64,000 nucleotides of DNA from Splendidivirga corallicola (lineage in GTDB: Bacteria > Bacteroidota > Bacteroidia > Cytophagales > Cyclobacteriaceae), in assembly GCA_030442035.1 (NCBI GenBank), contig JAUJEA010000002.1, positions 62,001 through 126,000 of the forward strand, written 5' to 3'. Shown here in pieces: positions 1-8,250 of the stretch. The stretch's first letter is position 1. The number at the start of each line of letters is the position of its first letter. A program made the position numbers and the translations under genes. Under the pieces are notes generated by a model. That model was not told the origin of the DNA and searched no databases. It saw nothing but the letters and a program-made list of their open reading frames with translations.

Positions 1-1052
1 TTCAGAGCAGCAATGGGAGCTGGTTTTATTTTAATCAGGATATCATAAAAGGAGAGTATCTGTTTCCAATCGGTTGATTGGTAATCTTCAGACAAACAGT
101 GACTCGCCGCAATGCCCGCCTGTATATGGTATTCACTAATCTGTTGTCCTTCTCCCGATTTTGACATATGGTAAATGGCTAAATTAATCAGGTTGGTATC
201 CCATAGCTTTCGGTCTTGTTGATCCAGTGTTAAGAGTTTTCCATTAGCATCAAGCCGCGCATCGAATCTTGAAGCGTGAAAATGCATGAGTGCCATTAAG
301 GCATGTGCCTCGGCACTATGGAAAAAATTATTTTCCGCCAAAAGTTTATTCAAACGAATCGCTTCGAAACACATATCTCTCCGTATCAATGTTTCATCAG
401 TTGAGGTGGTATACCCTTCATTGAACAATAGATATATTATTTTCAGCACCACACTGAGTCTGTTTTTCAGGTCCTCTCCTTCCGGCACTTCCAAGCTGAC
501 ATTGGCATTTTTGAGTTTTGCTTTAGCTCTTGTATAGGCTTTGGCCACAGCATCTTCTTTTTTCAAAAGTGCCCGAGCGATTTCAGCCTTGCCAAAACCA
601 CAAAGAATTTTTAAGGTTAAAATGATCTGGTTTTCTGCTTTTAACACAGGATGACAGCAGGCAAAAATCATTTTCAACATGTCGTCCTTCAAAATGGCAT
701 TCATCTCATCCACCTCCATTTCCTCTGTAGGCTCCAATTTGTTGTGTTCCTCTTCAAAAATACCATCTTCACTAGTCAGCATCTTCTTTTTTCGTCTGAG
801 CACATCAATCAACTTATTATTGGCAACTCTGAGTATCCAGGCTGTAGGATTTTGAGGTGCTCCATGGTAGGGCCAGAGCTGCATAGCCTTGATTAATGCT
901 TCCTGCACTGCATCTTCTATAATCTCAATGTGTTGTGTGCCAAACTTTCTGGTTAAATGCGAAATTACCTTTCCGGACTCATGTCTGAAGAGGTGTTCGA
1001 CCATCTGCGAGGTATTTTTCGGTTCCTTTCCCTGATTAACTGCAGTTGACAT
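1..1052 (-). CDS. ECF sigma factor with C-terminal TPR-like tail (partial)
   Basis: RNA polymerase sigma factor of the extracytoplasmic-function class; it directs core polymerase to its target promoters. Reading the minus strand from the ATG at 1050-1052 gives an uninterrupted frame of 350 codons that runs off the left edge, so the C-terminus is missing. Region 2 lies near residues 15-85 (HLFRHESGKVIS, then IIEDAVQEALIKAMQLWP and ANNKLIDVLRR), region 4 near 115-175 (ILTLKILCGFGKAEIARAL), followed by a long helical tail (LNEGYT, EAHALMALM) typical of SigJ/YlaC-like proteins with DUF6596. This architecture matches the ECF42-type group, known to lack an anti-sigma partner and to be linked with DGPF/YCII proteins; a YCII protein lies at 4833-5174 on the same strand. 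Group assignment is inference from architecture. Confidence 0.9.
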   Translation of the reverse strand, partial: MSTAVNQGKEPKNTSQMVEHLFRHESGKVISHLTRKFGTQHIEIIEDAVQEALIKAMQLWPYHGAPQNPTAWILRVANNKLIDVLRRKKKMLTSEDGIFEEEHNKLEPTEEMEVDEMNAILKDDMLKMIFACCHPVLKAENQIILTLKILCGFGKAEIARALLKKEDAVAKAYTRAKAKLKNANVSLEVPEGEDLKNRLSVVLKIIYLLFNEGYTTSTDETLIRRDMCFEAIRLNKLLAENNFFHSAEAHALMALMHFHASRFDARLDANGKLLTLDQQDRKLWDTNLINLAIYHMSKSGEGQQISEYHIQAGIAASHCLSEDYQSTDWKQILSFYDILIKIKPAPIAAL

Positions 1053-1078
1053 AGAGATCCTGATTTCTACCTAAATAA

Positions 1079-1106
1079 AAAAGCCTGTATAAATATACAG
1101 GCTTTT
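1079..1106. terminator. Bidirectional-looking intrinsic terminator
   Basis: Perfect 12-bp inverted repeat with a 4-nt loop, flanked by A-runs on the left and T-runs on the right. It lies downstream of the minus-strand lipoprotein gene (stop at 1217) and just upstream of the sigma factor start (1052), so it probably ends the upstream minus-strand transcript and gives the sigma gene its own promoter. Confidence 0.75.
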
Positions 1107-1216
1107 AGGATTGAAAGTCACGGAAAGGTATAGTTTACTTACGAAAACTTTTCACTTATACGTGAGATTCCTTTTAGCCATTGGTTTCAGGTATTGGAGC
1201 TTTCAATTGACCTCTG

Positions 1217-1942
1217 TTAATTGCCTCCGTAATTTATGGTTCTTACTTCTACGCCCTTTTCCACTTCAAACACTTTGGCAGGAATAGAAGCATTTTCCTG
1301 AAATGACTGGACTTCTTCAATTATCTTGGTTCCCATTGAATTGGATATGGATTTCATTACGAAACCTTTGTAATTCCATTGTGTTGTAGTCGATATCAAT
1401 CCATTCATATTGGTTTTGGCTTCCGTAACCAGGCAAACTTTGTCTGCTATTTTCTCTTTCCCTTTTTCAATTACTTCAGTACCTGTGGCATCTTTAATAT
1501 TCTCTGCAAACTGCTCCATTTGTTTTTTGGACATATTTTGAAATCCTTCGGCTGAATATTTCATCTTAACGCCAGTATGTTTATCCAGGTCAATATTGGT
1601 TATCCATTCTCCCTCCAAAATGCTATGTGACTTAGATTCTTCAATACGGTTGAGCATTTTTATATTTCTCTTTTCCGTAATATATCTTGCCTCCCTGTTA
1701 CCGTGATCATCAATATACAAAGTCTCTTCTGTCAATATCTCCATCTGGGCATTGATCACTTTTCTGGTTAGTTTCACGATTGCCGAAGGGAATTGATAAC
1801 GGTCATTTTTGTTCTGTTTGACATCACCTATGCTGGCGGTCAATTCATTTTCCGGTTGTGCTTGTTGAGACTCACCGCTCTTATCACAAGTCCCCATAAA
1901 AAAGAGGAGACATAAAGGAATTATTAAGATTATCTTCTTCAT
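1217..1942 (-). CDS. Putative lipoprotein of unknown function
   Basis: 241 residues. The N-terminus is a basic start, a hydrophobic stretch and FFMGTC with Cys at about residue 19, then a Ser/Gln-rich linker, which suggests a lipoprotein although the residues before Cys are not a classical lipobox. The rest is mixed alpha/beta with no motif that I recognise; repeated VKLTRKV, IEEVQSF and VFEVEKGVEV segments resemble periplasmic lipid- or ligand-binding folds, but this is only an impression. ATG start at 1940-1942. It is followed by a strong hairpin at 1079-1106 and preceded by a degenerate heptad repeat, and is probably transcribed apart from the OmpA gene. Confidence 0.7.
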   Translation of the reverse strand: MKKIILIIPLCLLFFMGTCDKSGESQQAQPENELTASIGDVKQNKNDRYQFPSAIVKLTRKVINAQMEILTEETLYIDDHGNREARYITEKRNIKMLNRIEESKSHSILEGEWITNIDLDKHTGVKMKYSAEGFQNMSKKQMEQFAENIKDATGTEVIEKGKEKIADKVCLVTEAKTNMNGLISTTTQWNYKGFVMKSISNSMGTKIIEEVQSFQENASIPAKVFEVEKGVEVRTINYGGN

Positions 1943-2006
1943 GTTTTTACGATTAAGTATTAAGGAGTTTGTAGTTAACAGATTTGAGTTCAGAAAGTAT
2001 TTTTGA

Positions 2007-2041
2007 ACTCAAAATTCAAAACTTAAAACTCATAACTATTC
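2007..2041. repeat. Degenerate 7-bp tandem repeat
   Basis: Five consecutive heptamers starting with A, of the type ACTCAAA / ATTCAAA / ACTTAAA, immediately after the stop codon region of the OmpA gene (which ends at 2036). Same periodicity as the elements at 28404, 28495, 37872 and 54944. Confidence 0.6.
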
Positions 2042-3283
2042 TTCATTACCAATGGAAATAAATTCCACTCTTCGATTATTCGCCTTACCTTCCGAAGTAC
2101 CATTAGTATCCATAGGCTTGCTTTCGCCCCAACCTTTGGTTTCCATTCTATTTTCAGCAATTCCTTCCTGGATAAATGCTTTCTTTACGGATTCAGCTCT
2201 TCTCTCCGATAACTCCAAATTATACTGATCATCGCCATCACTATCTGTATGTCCCTCAATTCGGAATTTCACATCGGGATTATCTTTCATGATTTGAACA
2301 ATACTGTTGATTACACCCATAGATTCCGGTTTGATCGTAGCTTTATTTACATCAAATAAAATTCCATGGGTCACAATTTTACCATCCGTAAGAAATCGAT
2401 CATATAATTTTACACCACCAGCCGCTAACCGGATGTTTTTAATAACTGAAGTTCCGGAGCTACCAGCCGGCCCTAATGCCGACAAACTGAGATTTACCAA
2501 TTGATTTTTGACATTAGGAATATTCAGGACACGATCCTGATCGATATAAACTTTTAGAGCCCTTTTATTGAAGGATAAGGCTATATGCCGCCATCCAGGT
2601 TTCATGTCGGCCCTATTTTTTGACCTGACATTTCCAGAGAATGAGTCCATGTAAGCATTGTAATAATTTACCCTGATCGATGACCCTCCCTTAAAATTGA
2701 TGTAATAGCCTTCATTACCTGTCAGGTAGTAATAGGCATCAAACTCTAAGGTAAAAACCTCAGGCAGGTAATTTTCTGTTTTCATAAGAGGTGCTATGGT
2801 GGAACTCCTGGTCACAAAGCTGATCACATTCTCATTTCCAAACCTTGCGTTCTCAACACTTCCTCTTTTGAGATCCCATTTTGATGGAAACTCCCCATTC
2901 TGCTCATTCAGAAGGTTGTCCTCAAATATGATTTTATTACCTGGTACAAAATCATAATTTGACCATGCTTTGAGTACCTGATTATTTTCAGGATTCTCAA
3001 CATTGGTGGAATCAACAGGATTACCATCATTTTTGGATGATGATTTAGTATTATCTCCCGGCTCTTTGTCCTTTTTTTTCTTGTCCGATTTGGTGCTATC
3101 ATCGACACCTTTTTCAACTTTATCAAATCCCTTATCAATTGTTTTATCAATCTTTCTATTAAGCCTTTGATTTCCCTTCCTTTTTAATTTTTCTCCCAAT
3201 TTTATTTTTTGGGCAGGAGCACTCTCTACGGCAAAAAAAAGTGCCGTAATCAGTAGTAAACTAAATTTTCCGTAAGCTTTCAT
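2036..3283 (-). CDS. OmpA-family protein with LamG-like domain
   Basis: 415 residues, exported. Signal peptide at residues 1-24 (cleavage after ESAPA). Residues 25-105 are a highly charged Lys/Asp/Ser linker. Residues about 115-290 look like a concanavalin A/LamG-type beta sandwich (FTLEFDAYYYLT, GWRHIALSFN, VYIDQDRVLNIP). Residues about 300-412 are an OmpA peptidoglycan-binding domain with ILFDVNKATIKPES, IEGHTDSDGDDQYN, LSERRAESVKKAF and NNRRVEF. The family anchors the outer membrane to the diaminopimelate of peptidoglycan. The gene lies 20 bp after the lipoprotein at 3304-3807, so the two are probably cotranscribed. A second OmpA paralogue is at 41020. Confidence 0.9.
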   Translation of the reverse strand: MKAYGKFSLLLITALFFAVESAPAQKIKLGEKLKRKGNQRLNRKIDKTIDKGFDKVEKGVDDSTKSDKKKKDKEPGDNTKSSSKNDGNPVDSTNVENPENNQVLKAWSNYDFVPGNKIIFEDNLLNEQNGEFPSKWDLKRGSVENARFGNENVISFVTRSSTIAPLMKTENYLPEVFTLEFDAYYYLTGNEGYYINFKGGSSIRVNYYNAYMDSFSGNVRSKNRADMKPGWRHIALSFNKRALKVYIDQDRVLNIPNVKNQLVNLSLSALGPAGSSGTSVIKNIRLAAGGVKLYDRFLTDGKIVTHGILFDVNKATIKPESMGVINSIVQIMKDNPDVKFRIEGHTDSDGDDQYNLELSERRAESVKKAFIQEGIAENRMETKGWGESKPMDTNGTSEGKANNRRVEFISIGNEE

Positions 3284-3303
3284 GATGTCACTTTCAATTG
3301 AGA

Positions 3304-3807
3304 TTAAAAATTGCCGTTAAATGTACCTTCCGTGATTTGGTATTCATCATTGAAATCCGCGATGTTTACCGCAGTTCCCTGAAATGTCCCGCTAGCTGAA
3401 TTATTGGTCAGCTTCGAAATGGTGATACTTCCATTGGACAAGCTAATAGTAGTGCCATTGCTCAATTTGAGTAAAACAACATCTACCACACCTTGCGAGC
3501 TTGGGCTAATCTGATGAGTCCCTTCAGTAGCAGGTGTGACCTGTAGTTGCGCATTGTTGGTGGTAATTATCCCAAGATTCAGGGTGTTATCAAGGAGCGT
3601 TACAAATTGCACGTCAGCTGAGAAATTAGTCCCATCAATTTTCGCTGTTATGGTTCCTGTTCCTGCTTGTGCCGGTGCCGGATCGTCATCACTGCCGCAC
3701 GACAGACAAATGACAGTGCATGACATAAATAGGAAAGCACTTATTAAATTATAAGCACTTCTCCATGTAGTTTCTTTTCTGATTAGGTTGTGTGACTTCG
3801 TTTTCAT
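3304..3807 (-). CDS. Putative lipoprotein, DUF6252-like
   Basis: 167 residues. A long basic N-terminus precedes a hydrophobic segment ending CLSCGSDDDPAP, a convincing lipoprotein cleavage site with Cys near residue 37 and the acidic linker usual in Bacteroidota surface lipoproteins. The remainder is Thr/Ser/Asn-rich beta structure (ITAKIDGTNFSAD near the start, EGTFNGNF at the C-terminus), the layout of small DUF6252-type proteins; family assignment is tentative. Start at the ATG 3805-3807; a shorter start within the hydrophobic segment is possible. Just upstream of the OmpA gene, suggesting a shared envelope transcript. Confidence 0.75.
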   Translation of the reverse strand: MKTKSHNLIRKETTWRSAYNLISAFLFMSCTVICLSCGSDDDPAPAQAGTGTITAKIDGTNFSADVQFVTLLDNTLNLGIITTNNAQLQVTPATEGTHQISPSSQGVVDVVLLKLSNGTTISLSNGSITISKLTNNSASGTFQGTAVNIADFNDEYQITEGTFNGNF

Positions 3808-3977
3808 CTTTTTTGTTTTAAATAGAAATGATTCAATCCCAAATTCTTTTCAAAACTATTTTGGATGAAAATCAGAATCTATTACGCGTATGGGGTATTT
3901 TTTACCAGTCGGTTTACCAATGAACAGGTCTTTGCGGGTGATTAACCCCGGGATGGAAGTGAAAGGTCAGTGGATTT

Positions 3978-4009
3978 GTGTTGATGTGTTGATGTGTTGA
4001 AGTATCGTG
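3978..4009. repeat. Degenerate 8-bp tandem repeat
   Basis: Four octamers close to GTGTTGAT/GTGTTGAA in direct tandem, ending beside the stop codon of the response regulator gene. Same unit as at 6662-6725 and 54910-54925. Confidence 0.65.
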
Positions 4010-4010
4010 G

Positions 4011-4628
4011 TCAAATAAGTTTGTCTTTGAATGCTTTTTTTACGGCCTCAGCTCTCGAATGTACGTGAAGTTTTTCATAGATATTTTTGATGTGTGCTCT
4101 TACGGTATGGCCACTTACAAAGATGGCATCAGCAATGACTTTATAGTTTTCTCCATTGCAAAGCCTTTGCAATATTTCGGTTTCTCTTTCTGTTAAAGGT
4201 GATTTTTTGTCGGATTTGAAGGATGTAACCACTTTGCGCGCAATTTGAGTACTCATTGGAGAACCCCCTTTATAAACTTCTCTTATGGCATTGAGAAGAT
4301 CTGCTGGTGGGGTATCCTTGGTTAAATAGCCGGTGGCTCCTGCAAGTAGTGAATCAAAAATGGATTCATCGTCCTCTTGAATGGTAAGCATTATAAAGTC
4401 GATGTGCGAAAGTCTTTCTTTCAGTATTCTGATTCCTTCAATGCCAGTCATTCCGGGAAGATTAATATCCATTAAGACCACATCCGGCACGATTTCAGGT
4501 AAGGTTTCTATGGCAGACTCGCAGTCCTCAAAAGTATTTTTACATGAAAAACCAGGTGTACCATCAATGATCAATGCTAATGTTTGTCTTATCTCACGAT
4601 CATCTTCAACAATAGCTACATTTATCAT
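4011..4628 (-). CDS. NarL/FixJ-type response regulator (REC + LuxR HTH)
   Basis: 205 residues from the ATG at 4626-4628; an in-frame ATG 20 codons upstream adds an unconserved stretch, whereas MINVAIVEDD is the normal start of a receiver domain. Receiver at residues 1-120 with acidic pair ED, phospho-acceptor Asp in VVLMDINLPG, conserved Thr in MLT and Lys in YLTKDT. LuxR helix-turn-helix at about 140-205 (LTERETEILQRLCNG, then SGHTVRAHIKNIYEKL). Such proteins bind DNA as dimers after phosphorylation by HisKA_3-type kinases, usually adjacent; no such kinase is seen in this window, so it is an orphan here. Confidence 0.92.
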   Translation of the reverse strand: MINVAIVEDDREIRQTLALIIDGTPGFSCKNTFEDCESAIETLPEIVPDVVLMDINLPGMTGIEGIRILKERLSHIDFIMLTIQEDDESIFDSLLAGATGYLTKDTPPADLLNAIREVYKGGSPMSTQIARKVVTSFKSDKKSPLTERETEILQRLCNGENYKVIADAIFVSGHTVRAHIKNIYEKLHVHSRAEAVKKAFKDKLI

Positions 4629-4769
4629 GGATGGAACACGTTTTGGTCTTTGTATGAGCAAATTAGATTTTTTACCCCAGTAATTCAATGACTCATATGA
4701 GGTATTTCATGATGATGCCAATCTGGAATAAATTATAGTTTCTTTTCGAAAAATTTAAAATATTTCACA

Positions 4770-4810
4770 AAAAAAGGTTGCTCAGAAGGAAAAAGCATTC
4801 CGAGCAACCT
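4770..4810 (-). terminator. Intrinsic terminator after the YCII gene
   Basis: Inverted repeat AGGTTGCTC...GAGCAACCT (4775-4783 with 4802-4810), extended by three more pairs after one mismatch. Read on the minus strand, the stem is followed by a run of seven T. It sits 22 bp beyond the YCII stop codon. Confidence 0.75.
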
Positions 4811-4832
4811 ACACTTTCTCGAAGTTATTTTT

Positions 4833-5174
4833 TTACATGGGCATGAGTTTTCTAACTTCCACAGTCCCCCCGTGCTCAAAAATCGGACATCCTTTTGATA
4901 CCTCAACAGCATTGTTGATATCGGCGGCTTTCACAATCAAATAGCCTCCTACAATTTCCTTACCTTCTGCAAAAGGTCCGTCTGTCACCACTTCACCAGC
5001 CTTCTCCACGACCTTTCCTCCCTGGTCAAGTGGTAAACCGGCTTCCAGAATTCCTTTCTCTGCAAGTCCCTGCATCCATTGACCCCATTTTTGCATATGC
5101 TCCTGCATTTGCTCGGGTGACTGCTGAAGTTCTCGAGCATCACCTCCTCTGAATAAATACATGTACTGATCCAT
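4833..5174 (-). CDS. YCII-related (DGPF-domain) protein
   Basis: 113 residues from the ATG at 5172-5174; a TTG three codons upstream extends the frame but MDQYMYLFRGG is the natural start. The motif DGPFAEGKEIVGGYLIV is the signature of the DGPF branch of the YCII superfamily, small ferredoxin-like-fold proteins whose biochemical role is unknown. Genes for DGPF proteins are commonly controlled by ECF sigma factors with a TPR tail, such as the one at 1-1052. It ends a minus-strand run AHSA1 - TfoX-like - AHSA1 - YCII, with a terminator behind it. Confidence 0.9.
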   Translation of the reverse strand: MDQYMYLFRGGDARELQQSPEQMQEHMQKWGQWMQGLAEKGILEAGLPLDQGGKVVEKAGEVVTDGPFAEGKEIVGGYLIVKAADINNAVEVSKGCPIFEHGGTVEVRKLMPM

Positions 5175-5268
5175 AAATTTCAATTTTAAGATTTATAATA
5201 ATTTTAAAGTTTATTGAAAGCGTGATAGTTTAATCAGCCAATACAAGCATGTCTGATTAATTTACTTT

Positions 5269-5691
5269 TTAGTCTAGCGGATAGGGTTTACCCTCTCCGG
5301 TTTCACAATATTTCTTTAGGCTCATCAGAAACCTGCCCCAATCAAAGCTACACTGAGAGAACATATCCGAAAAGCCCTCCCAATCATTATGTTCAAATCT
5401 CAAGGTGCTCCCAGCCTCCGTCTTCTCCAATGTAAAAATGATTTTGGTACCTATCCATTCTTCTACCGCTTCCAAACAATCCCATTCCACTCTTTTATTC
5501 ATAGCCAAATCTTTGATTTTCATTTTCTTGTAATAGGTGGATCCAAAACCAAATTTTGCAATACTTCCAAGGAAGGGTGCTGCTTCCACCTGAGGTGTCC
5601 ACCAGGCTATAAGTCCGTCCTGGGTGGTAATTGCCTTATACACTTTTTCAGGTGAAGCCTTTATTTTTACCAAATGCTTAATGTCAGTCAT
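5269..5691 (-). CDS. SRPBCC/AHSA1-family protein
   Basis: 140 residues, cytoplasmic. Reads as an AHSA1 (activator of Hsp90 ATPase homology 1-like) START-type fold: VKIKASPEKVYKAITTQDGLIAWW at the N-terminus (helix-grip entrance), central FGSTYYKKMKIKDL strands, and STLRFEHNDWEG before the C-terminal helix. The family binds hydrophobic ligands or acts in stress physiology; the substrate cannot be predicted. It lies 14 bp after the TfoX-like gene and is a diverged paralogue of 6041-6418. Confidence 0.88.
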   Translation of the reverse strand: MTDIKHLVKIKASPEKVYKAITTQDGLIAWWTPQVEAAPFLGSIAKFGFGSTYYKKMKIKDLAMNKRVEWDCLEAVEEWIGTKIIFTLEKTEAGSTLRFEHNDWEGFSDMFSQCSFDWGRFLMSLKKYCETGEGKPYPLD

Positions 5692-5705
5692 GATAATTCA
5701 GCATT

Positions 5706-6035
5706 TTACTTTTTAGTCTTTTTCGTTTTGGGAGGTAACGTTGCGACGAAAAGCATGGCTCTCCTGCTTAGCTCTTTCCACTGAGCTTCATTTGCATCGT
5801 TCACCAAAACCCATTCTTTCATAACAGTACCGTTTTTCATTGGATCAAACTGTGCTGCTCCAGACATCCTCAATGTTTCTGCAATGGCAGTTTGATCAAG
5901 TTTGAAAACAGGACCTTCCGGTGTTATGGTCAGGAACACATTTCCGTTCACCTTCAAACATTCCCAACCAAACATTTTACCAGGCGTAACTTCCTGTTCG
6001 CCGGAAAGATATTGCGCTATCTCTGTAATATTCAT
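5706..6035 (-). CDS. TfoX N-terminal-domain-like protein
   Basis: 109 residues covering a single TfoX/Sxy N-terminal-type domain: TPGKMFGWECLKVNGNVF, then a KLDQ segment and the MKNGTVMKEWVLV region, with a Lys-rich tail. Full-length TfoX proteins regulate competence, but stand-alone N-domain proteins of this length are widespread and not shown to do so. It is sandwiched 5 bp and 14 bp from two AHSA1 genes, so it is almost certainly in the same operon. Confidence 0.8.
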   Translation of the reverse strand: MNITEIAQYLSGEQEVTPGKMFGWECLKVNGNVFLTITPEGPVFKLDQTAIAETLRMSGAAQFDPMKNGTVMKEWVLVNDANEAQWKELSRRAMLFVATLPPKTKKTKK

Positions 6036-6040
6036 AGTCT

Positions 6041-6418
6041 TTACTTTTCCAAAAGTTCTTTCAAAGGCCCCAGATAATAAATGTCCCAGCCATTATCTAT
6101 AGATTTGGCCGAACCATCAGGAATATCTTCATGGACTAGTTCCAGATGTGTTACCCCATCTGATTCATCGAGATTAAAGGTACATTTGGAAAATGCTTCC
6201 CACTTCTCCTCTTTCCAGTCCTGAATGATCTGATCCTGCGTGATTTTATGGTTCACTCCATGTATGGTTCCTCCCCATAAAGAAAATTCGCCACCTTCAG
6301 CAAGATCCATTTTAGCCGGACTCCCTGACCAGGATTCAATGATCTTTTGATCAGTTAACGCCTCGTAAACCTTTGTTTTACTAGCGTTGATGTCGTAGTT
6401 CTTTACAATCGTTTTCAT
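6041..6418 (-). CDS. SRPBCC/AHSA1-family protein, first gene of operon
   Basis: 125 residues. NYDINASKTKVYEALTDQKIIESWSG at the start and THLELVHEDIP plus a terminal helix (GWDIYYLGPLKELLEK) define an AHSA1-type START fold; a FSLWGGTIHG strand is in the middle. Paralogue of 5269-5691. It is the promoter-proximal gene of the minus-strand cluster, with 422 bp of non-coding DNA upstream shared with the divergent SPFH gene. Confidence 0.88.
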   Translation of the reverse strand: MKTIVKNYDINASKTKVYEALTDQKIIESWSGSPAKMDLAEGGEFSLWGGTIHGVNHKITQDQIIQDWKEEKWEAFSKCTFNLDESDGVTHLELVHEDIPDGSAKSIDNGWDIYYLGPLKELLEK

Positions 6419-6661
6419 AGGCTATCTTATTTTAACGGGTCACTTACCATTTCAGAAATTTGTGATCCCCTTGTTATTACCATCCGGCTTAATCGGTTTA
6501 AATTCTATTCAATTAACCAGCAATCCGGTCTTGCTCGTAGCAAGGACGAACCGATTATTCCGTAAGGGACAATTTTTCCAGAAAAATCTTCATATATAAA
6601 AGTTAACCTTAAAAACACGGATAGTCAAATGCCTACGGAATTTACACCCATACATCTGAAT

Positions 6662-6725
6662 GCATTGATGTTTTGAGGCTGGGAAGTATTGAAGTTTTAA
6701 TGTGTTCAAGTGTTAAAGCGGATGA
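6662..6725. repeat. Eight-copy degenerate 8-bp tandem repeat
   Basis: Eight consecutive octamers, each beginning with G, with consensus GTGTTGAA; the best copies are GTATTGAA, GTGTTCAA and GTGTTAAA. Period is exactly 8 bp across 64 bp, although single copies diverge at up to four positions. Confidence 0.7.
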
Positions 6726-6805
6726 GTACAATAGGTTTATTGCTACTTTTTTGTCAGGGAAAATGTAACCTTATTGTTGGTATTTATGTATATTTACTTA
6801 TAGTA

Positions 6806-6822
6806 ATATCAAAATGATATCA
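6806..6822. promoter_or_regulatory. Candidate operator of the SPFH/Arc operon
   Basis: ATATCA-AAA-TGATAT inverted repeat overlapping the perfect 8-bp palindrome TGATATCA at 6815-6822, 19 bp before the SPFH start codon. Ribbon-helix-helix proteins bind short palindromes in their own promoters, and an Arc-like gene is third in this operon; the link is inference. Confidence 0.35.
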
Positions 6823-6840
6823 AATTAATTTTTTACAACT

Positions 6841-7695
6841 ATGAGTAAAGAGAAAATAAACAATCCTATATCCGGCTATATTATGGTGATCGTTCTGTTC
6901 ATTGTAATGGTCGTTGCTGCGCTAGGCGTTTTTGCGGTAAGGAATCCTTTTTTCATTGTTATGCTTATTGCCGGTTTCCTTTGTTTCCCAGGCTTTTTCT
7001 ATGTAAATCCTAATGGCTCCAGGGTTTTGGTTTTATTTGGAGAATACAAGGGAACGGTTAAGAAAAATGGGTTCTTTTGGGTAAATCCACTTTACACCAA
7101 GAAGAGTATTTCTTTGAGAGCCAGAAATTTTGATAGTGAAAGAGTAAAGGTGAATGATAAGGTAGGTAATCCGATCTTAATTGGTGTGATACTGGTTTGG
7201 CAGGTCCGGGATACTTTTAAAGCCGCTTTCGAAGTTGATAACTACGAGAATTTCGTTAGGATCCAAAGTGATGCCGCCGTACGAAAATTGGCAGGCCTGT
7301 ATCCCTATGACAATTTTGATGATGCTCAGACGGAAATGACATTACGTTCCGGTATGAAAGAGGTCAATGAGGCATTAGAAAAAGAATTGATGGCCCGATT
7401 AGATATTGCAGGTATCCATGTAATTGAAGCACGGATTGGTTACCTGGCCTATGCCTCGGAAATTGCAGGTGCCATGTTAAGAAGGCAGCAGGCCTCGGCT
7501 ATTGTAGCTGCCAGACACAAAATCGTTGAAGGTGCTGTTGGAATGGTTGAAATGGCCCTGGAAGATTTATCCAAAAGAGATGTCATTGAATTGGACGAGG
7601 AGCAAAAAGCCGCTATGGTGAGCAATCTGATGGTAGTTCTTTGTGCTGATAAGGATGTAACTCCAGTAGTCAACTCGGGAACCTTGAATCATTAG
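6841..7695 (+). CDS. SPFH/Band 7 domain membrane protein
   Basis: 284 residues. Two hydrophobic segments at about residues 13-33 and 37-57 anchor the protein, followed by an SPFH (stomatin/prohibitin) domain: PNGSRVLVLFGEYKGTV, NPILIGVILVWQVRD, a FVRIQSDAAVRKLAG segment and the helical AYASEIAGAMLRRQQASAIVAARHKIVEGA region characteristic of the family's coiled C-terminal part. SPFH proteins assemble into membrane microdomain scaffolds or protease-regulating cages. It is followed at 46 bp by a membrane PH-like protein and then an Arc-type repressor; the three form a recurrent-looking operon. Confidence 0.93.
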   Translation: MSKEKINNPISGYIMVIVLFIVMVVAALGVFAVRNPFFIVMLIAGFLCFPGFFYVNPNGSRVLVLFGEYKGTVKKNGFFWVNPLYTKKSISLRARNFDSERVKVNDKVGNPILIGVILVWQVRDTFKAAFEVDNYENFVRIQSDAAVRKLAGLYPYDNFDDAQTEMTLRSGMKEVNEALEKELMARLDIAGIHVIEARIGYLAYASEIAGAMLRRQQASAIVAARHKIVEGAVGMVEMALEDLSKRDVIELDEEQKAAMVSNLMVVLCADKDVTPVVNSGTLNH

Positions 7696-7741
7696 AATTC
7701 AGTAAATCTTAAGGAACGTAATTCTAAATAAAATTTACATT

Positions 7742-8248
7742 ATGAGCAGGGTTTTATTCTCTGAAAAACAAAAATTCACCCAGGCATGGCTTATTGGGAT
7801 CATGATACTAGTTGATTTACTATTTTTATCAATAGTAGTGCCCAAGACCCTGGGGCAAACAGACTCCGGTAATGACCCTGTCATAATGATTTTTATTATA
7901 CTACCGGTTATGTTCCTGGTCAATTATCTGATTTTTTCAGCAAAGCTGGAAACCGAAATTAAAGACGGCACTTTCAATTATAGATTTTTCCCTTTTATAA
8001 GAAGCTGGAGATCTATACATAGAAGCGAGATTGCCCAGTATGAGGTTCGTCAATTTAGTCCCTTGAGAGATTTTGGAGGATATGGTTACAGGATTGATTT
8101 TACCGGAAAAGGAAGAATCTTTAATGTAAAAGGCCGATCAGGATTAAAGCTTATTTTCAGCAACGGACGAAAAATACTTTTTGGTACTCAGATGCCGAAA
8201 GAATTGAAAATTGCTATGGATAAAATGATGGCTAAAAATGAATATTAA
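7742..8248 (+). CDS. Two-TM protein with PH-like domain
   Basis: 168 residues. Transmembrane helices at about residues 16-36 and 48-66, then a soluble beta-rich domain: LETEIKDGTFNYRFFPFI, RSWRSIHRSEIAQYEVRQF, GYGYRIDFTGKGRIFNVKG and LIFSNGRKILFGTQMP. This strand pattern ending in a helix (PKELKIAMDKMM) is that of bacterial PH-like (bPH) membrane proteins, perhaps DUF6141; the precise family is not certain. Sits between the SPFH and Arc genes, 2 bp before the latter, so translation is probably coupled. Confidence 0.75.
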   Translation: MSRVLFSEKQKFTQAWLIGIMILVDLLFLSIVVPKTLGQTDSGNDPVIMIFIILPVMFLVNYLIFSAKLETEIKDGTFNYRFFPFIRSWRSIHRSEIAQYEVRQFSPLRDFGGYGYRIDFTGKGRIFNVKGRSGLKLIFSNGRKILFGTQMPKELKIAMDKMMAKNEY

Positions 8249-8250
8249 GT

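Larger units (their letters stand above)
6419..6840. other. Divergent intergenic region
   Basis: 422 bp between the minus-strand AHSA1 operon and the plus-strand SPFH operon. It holds an eight-copy octamer repeat (6662-6725) and an ATATCA-TGATATCA dyad close to the SPFH start (6806-6822). No open frame in it looks coding. No clear TAnnTTTG box was found for either operon. Confidence 0.6.
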
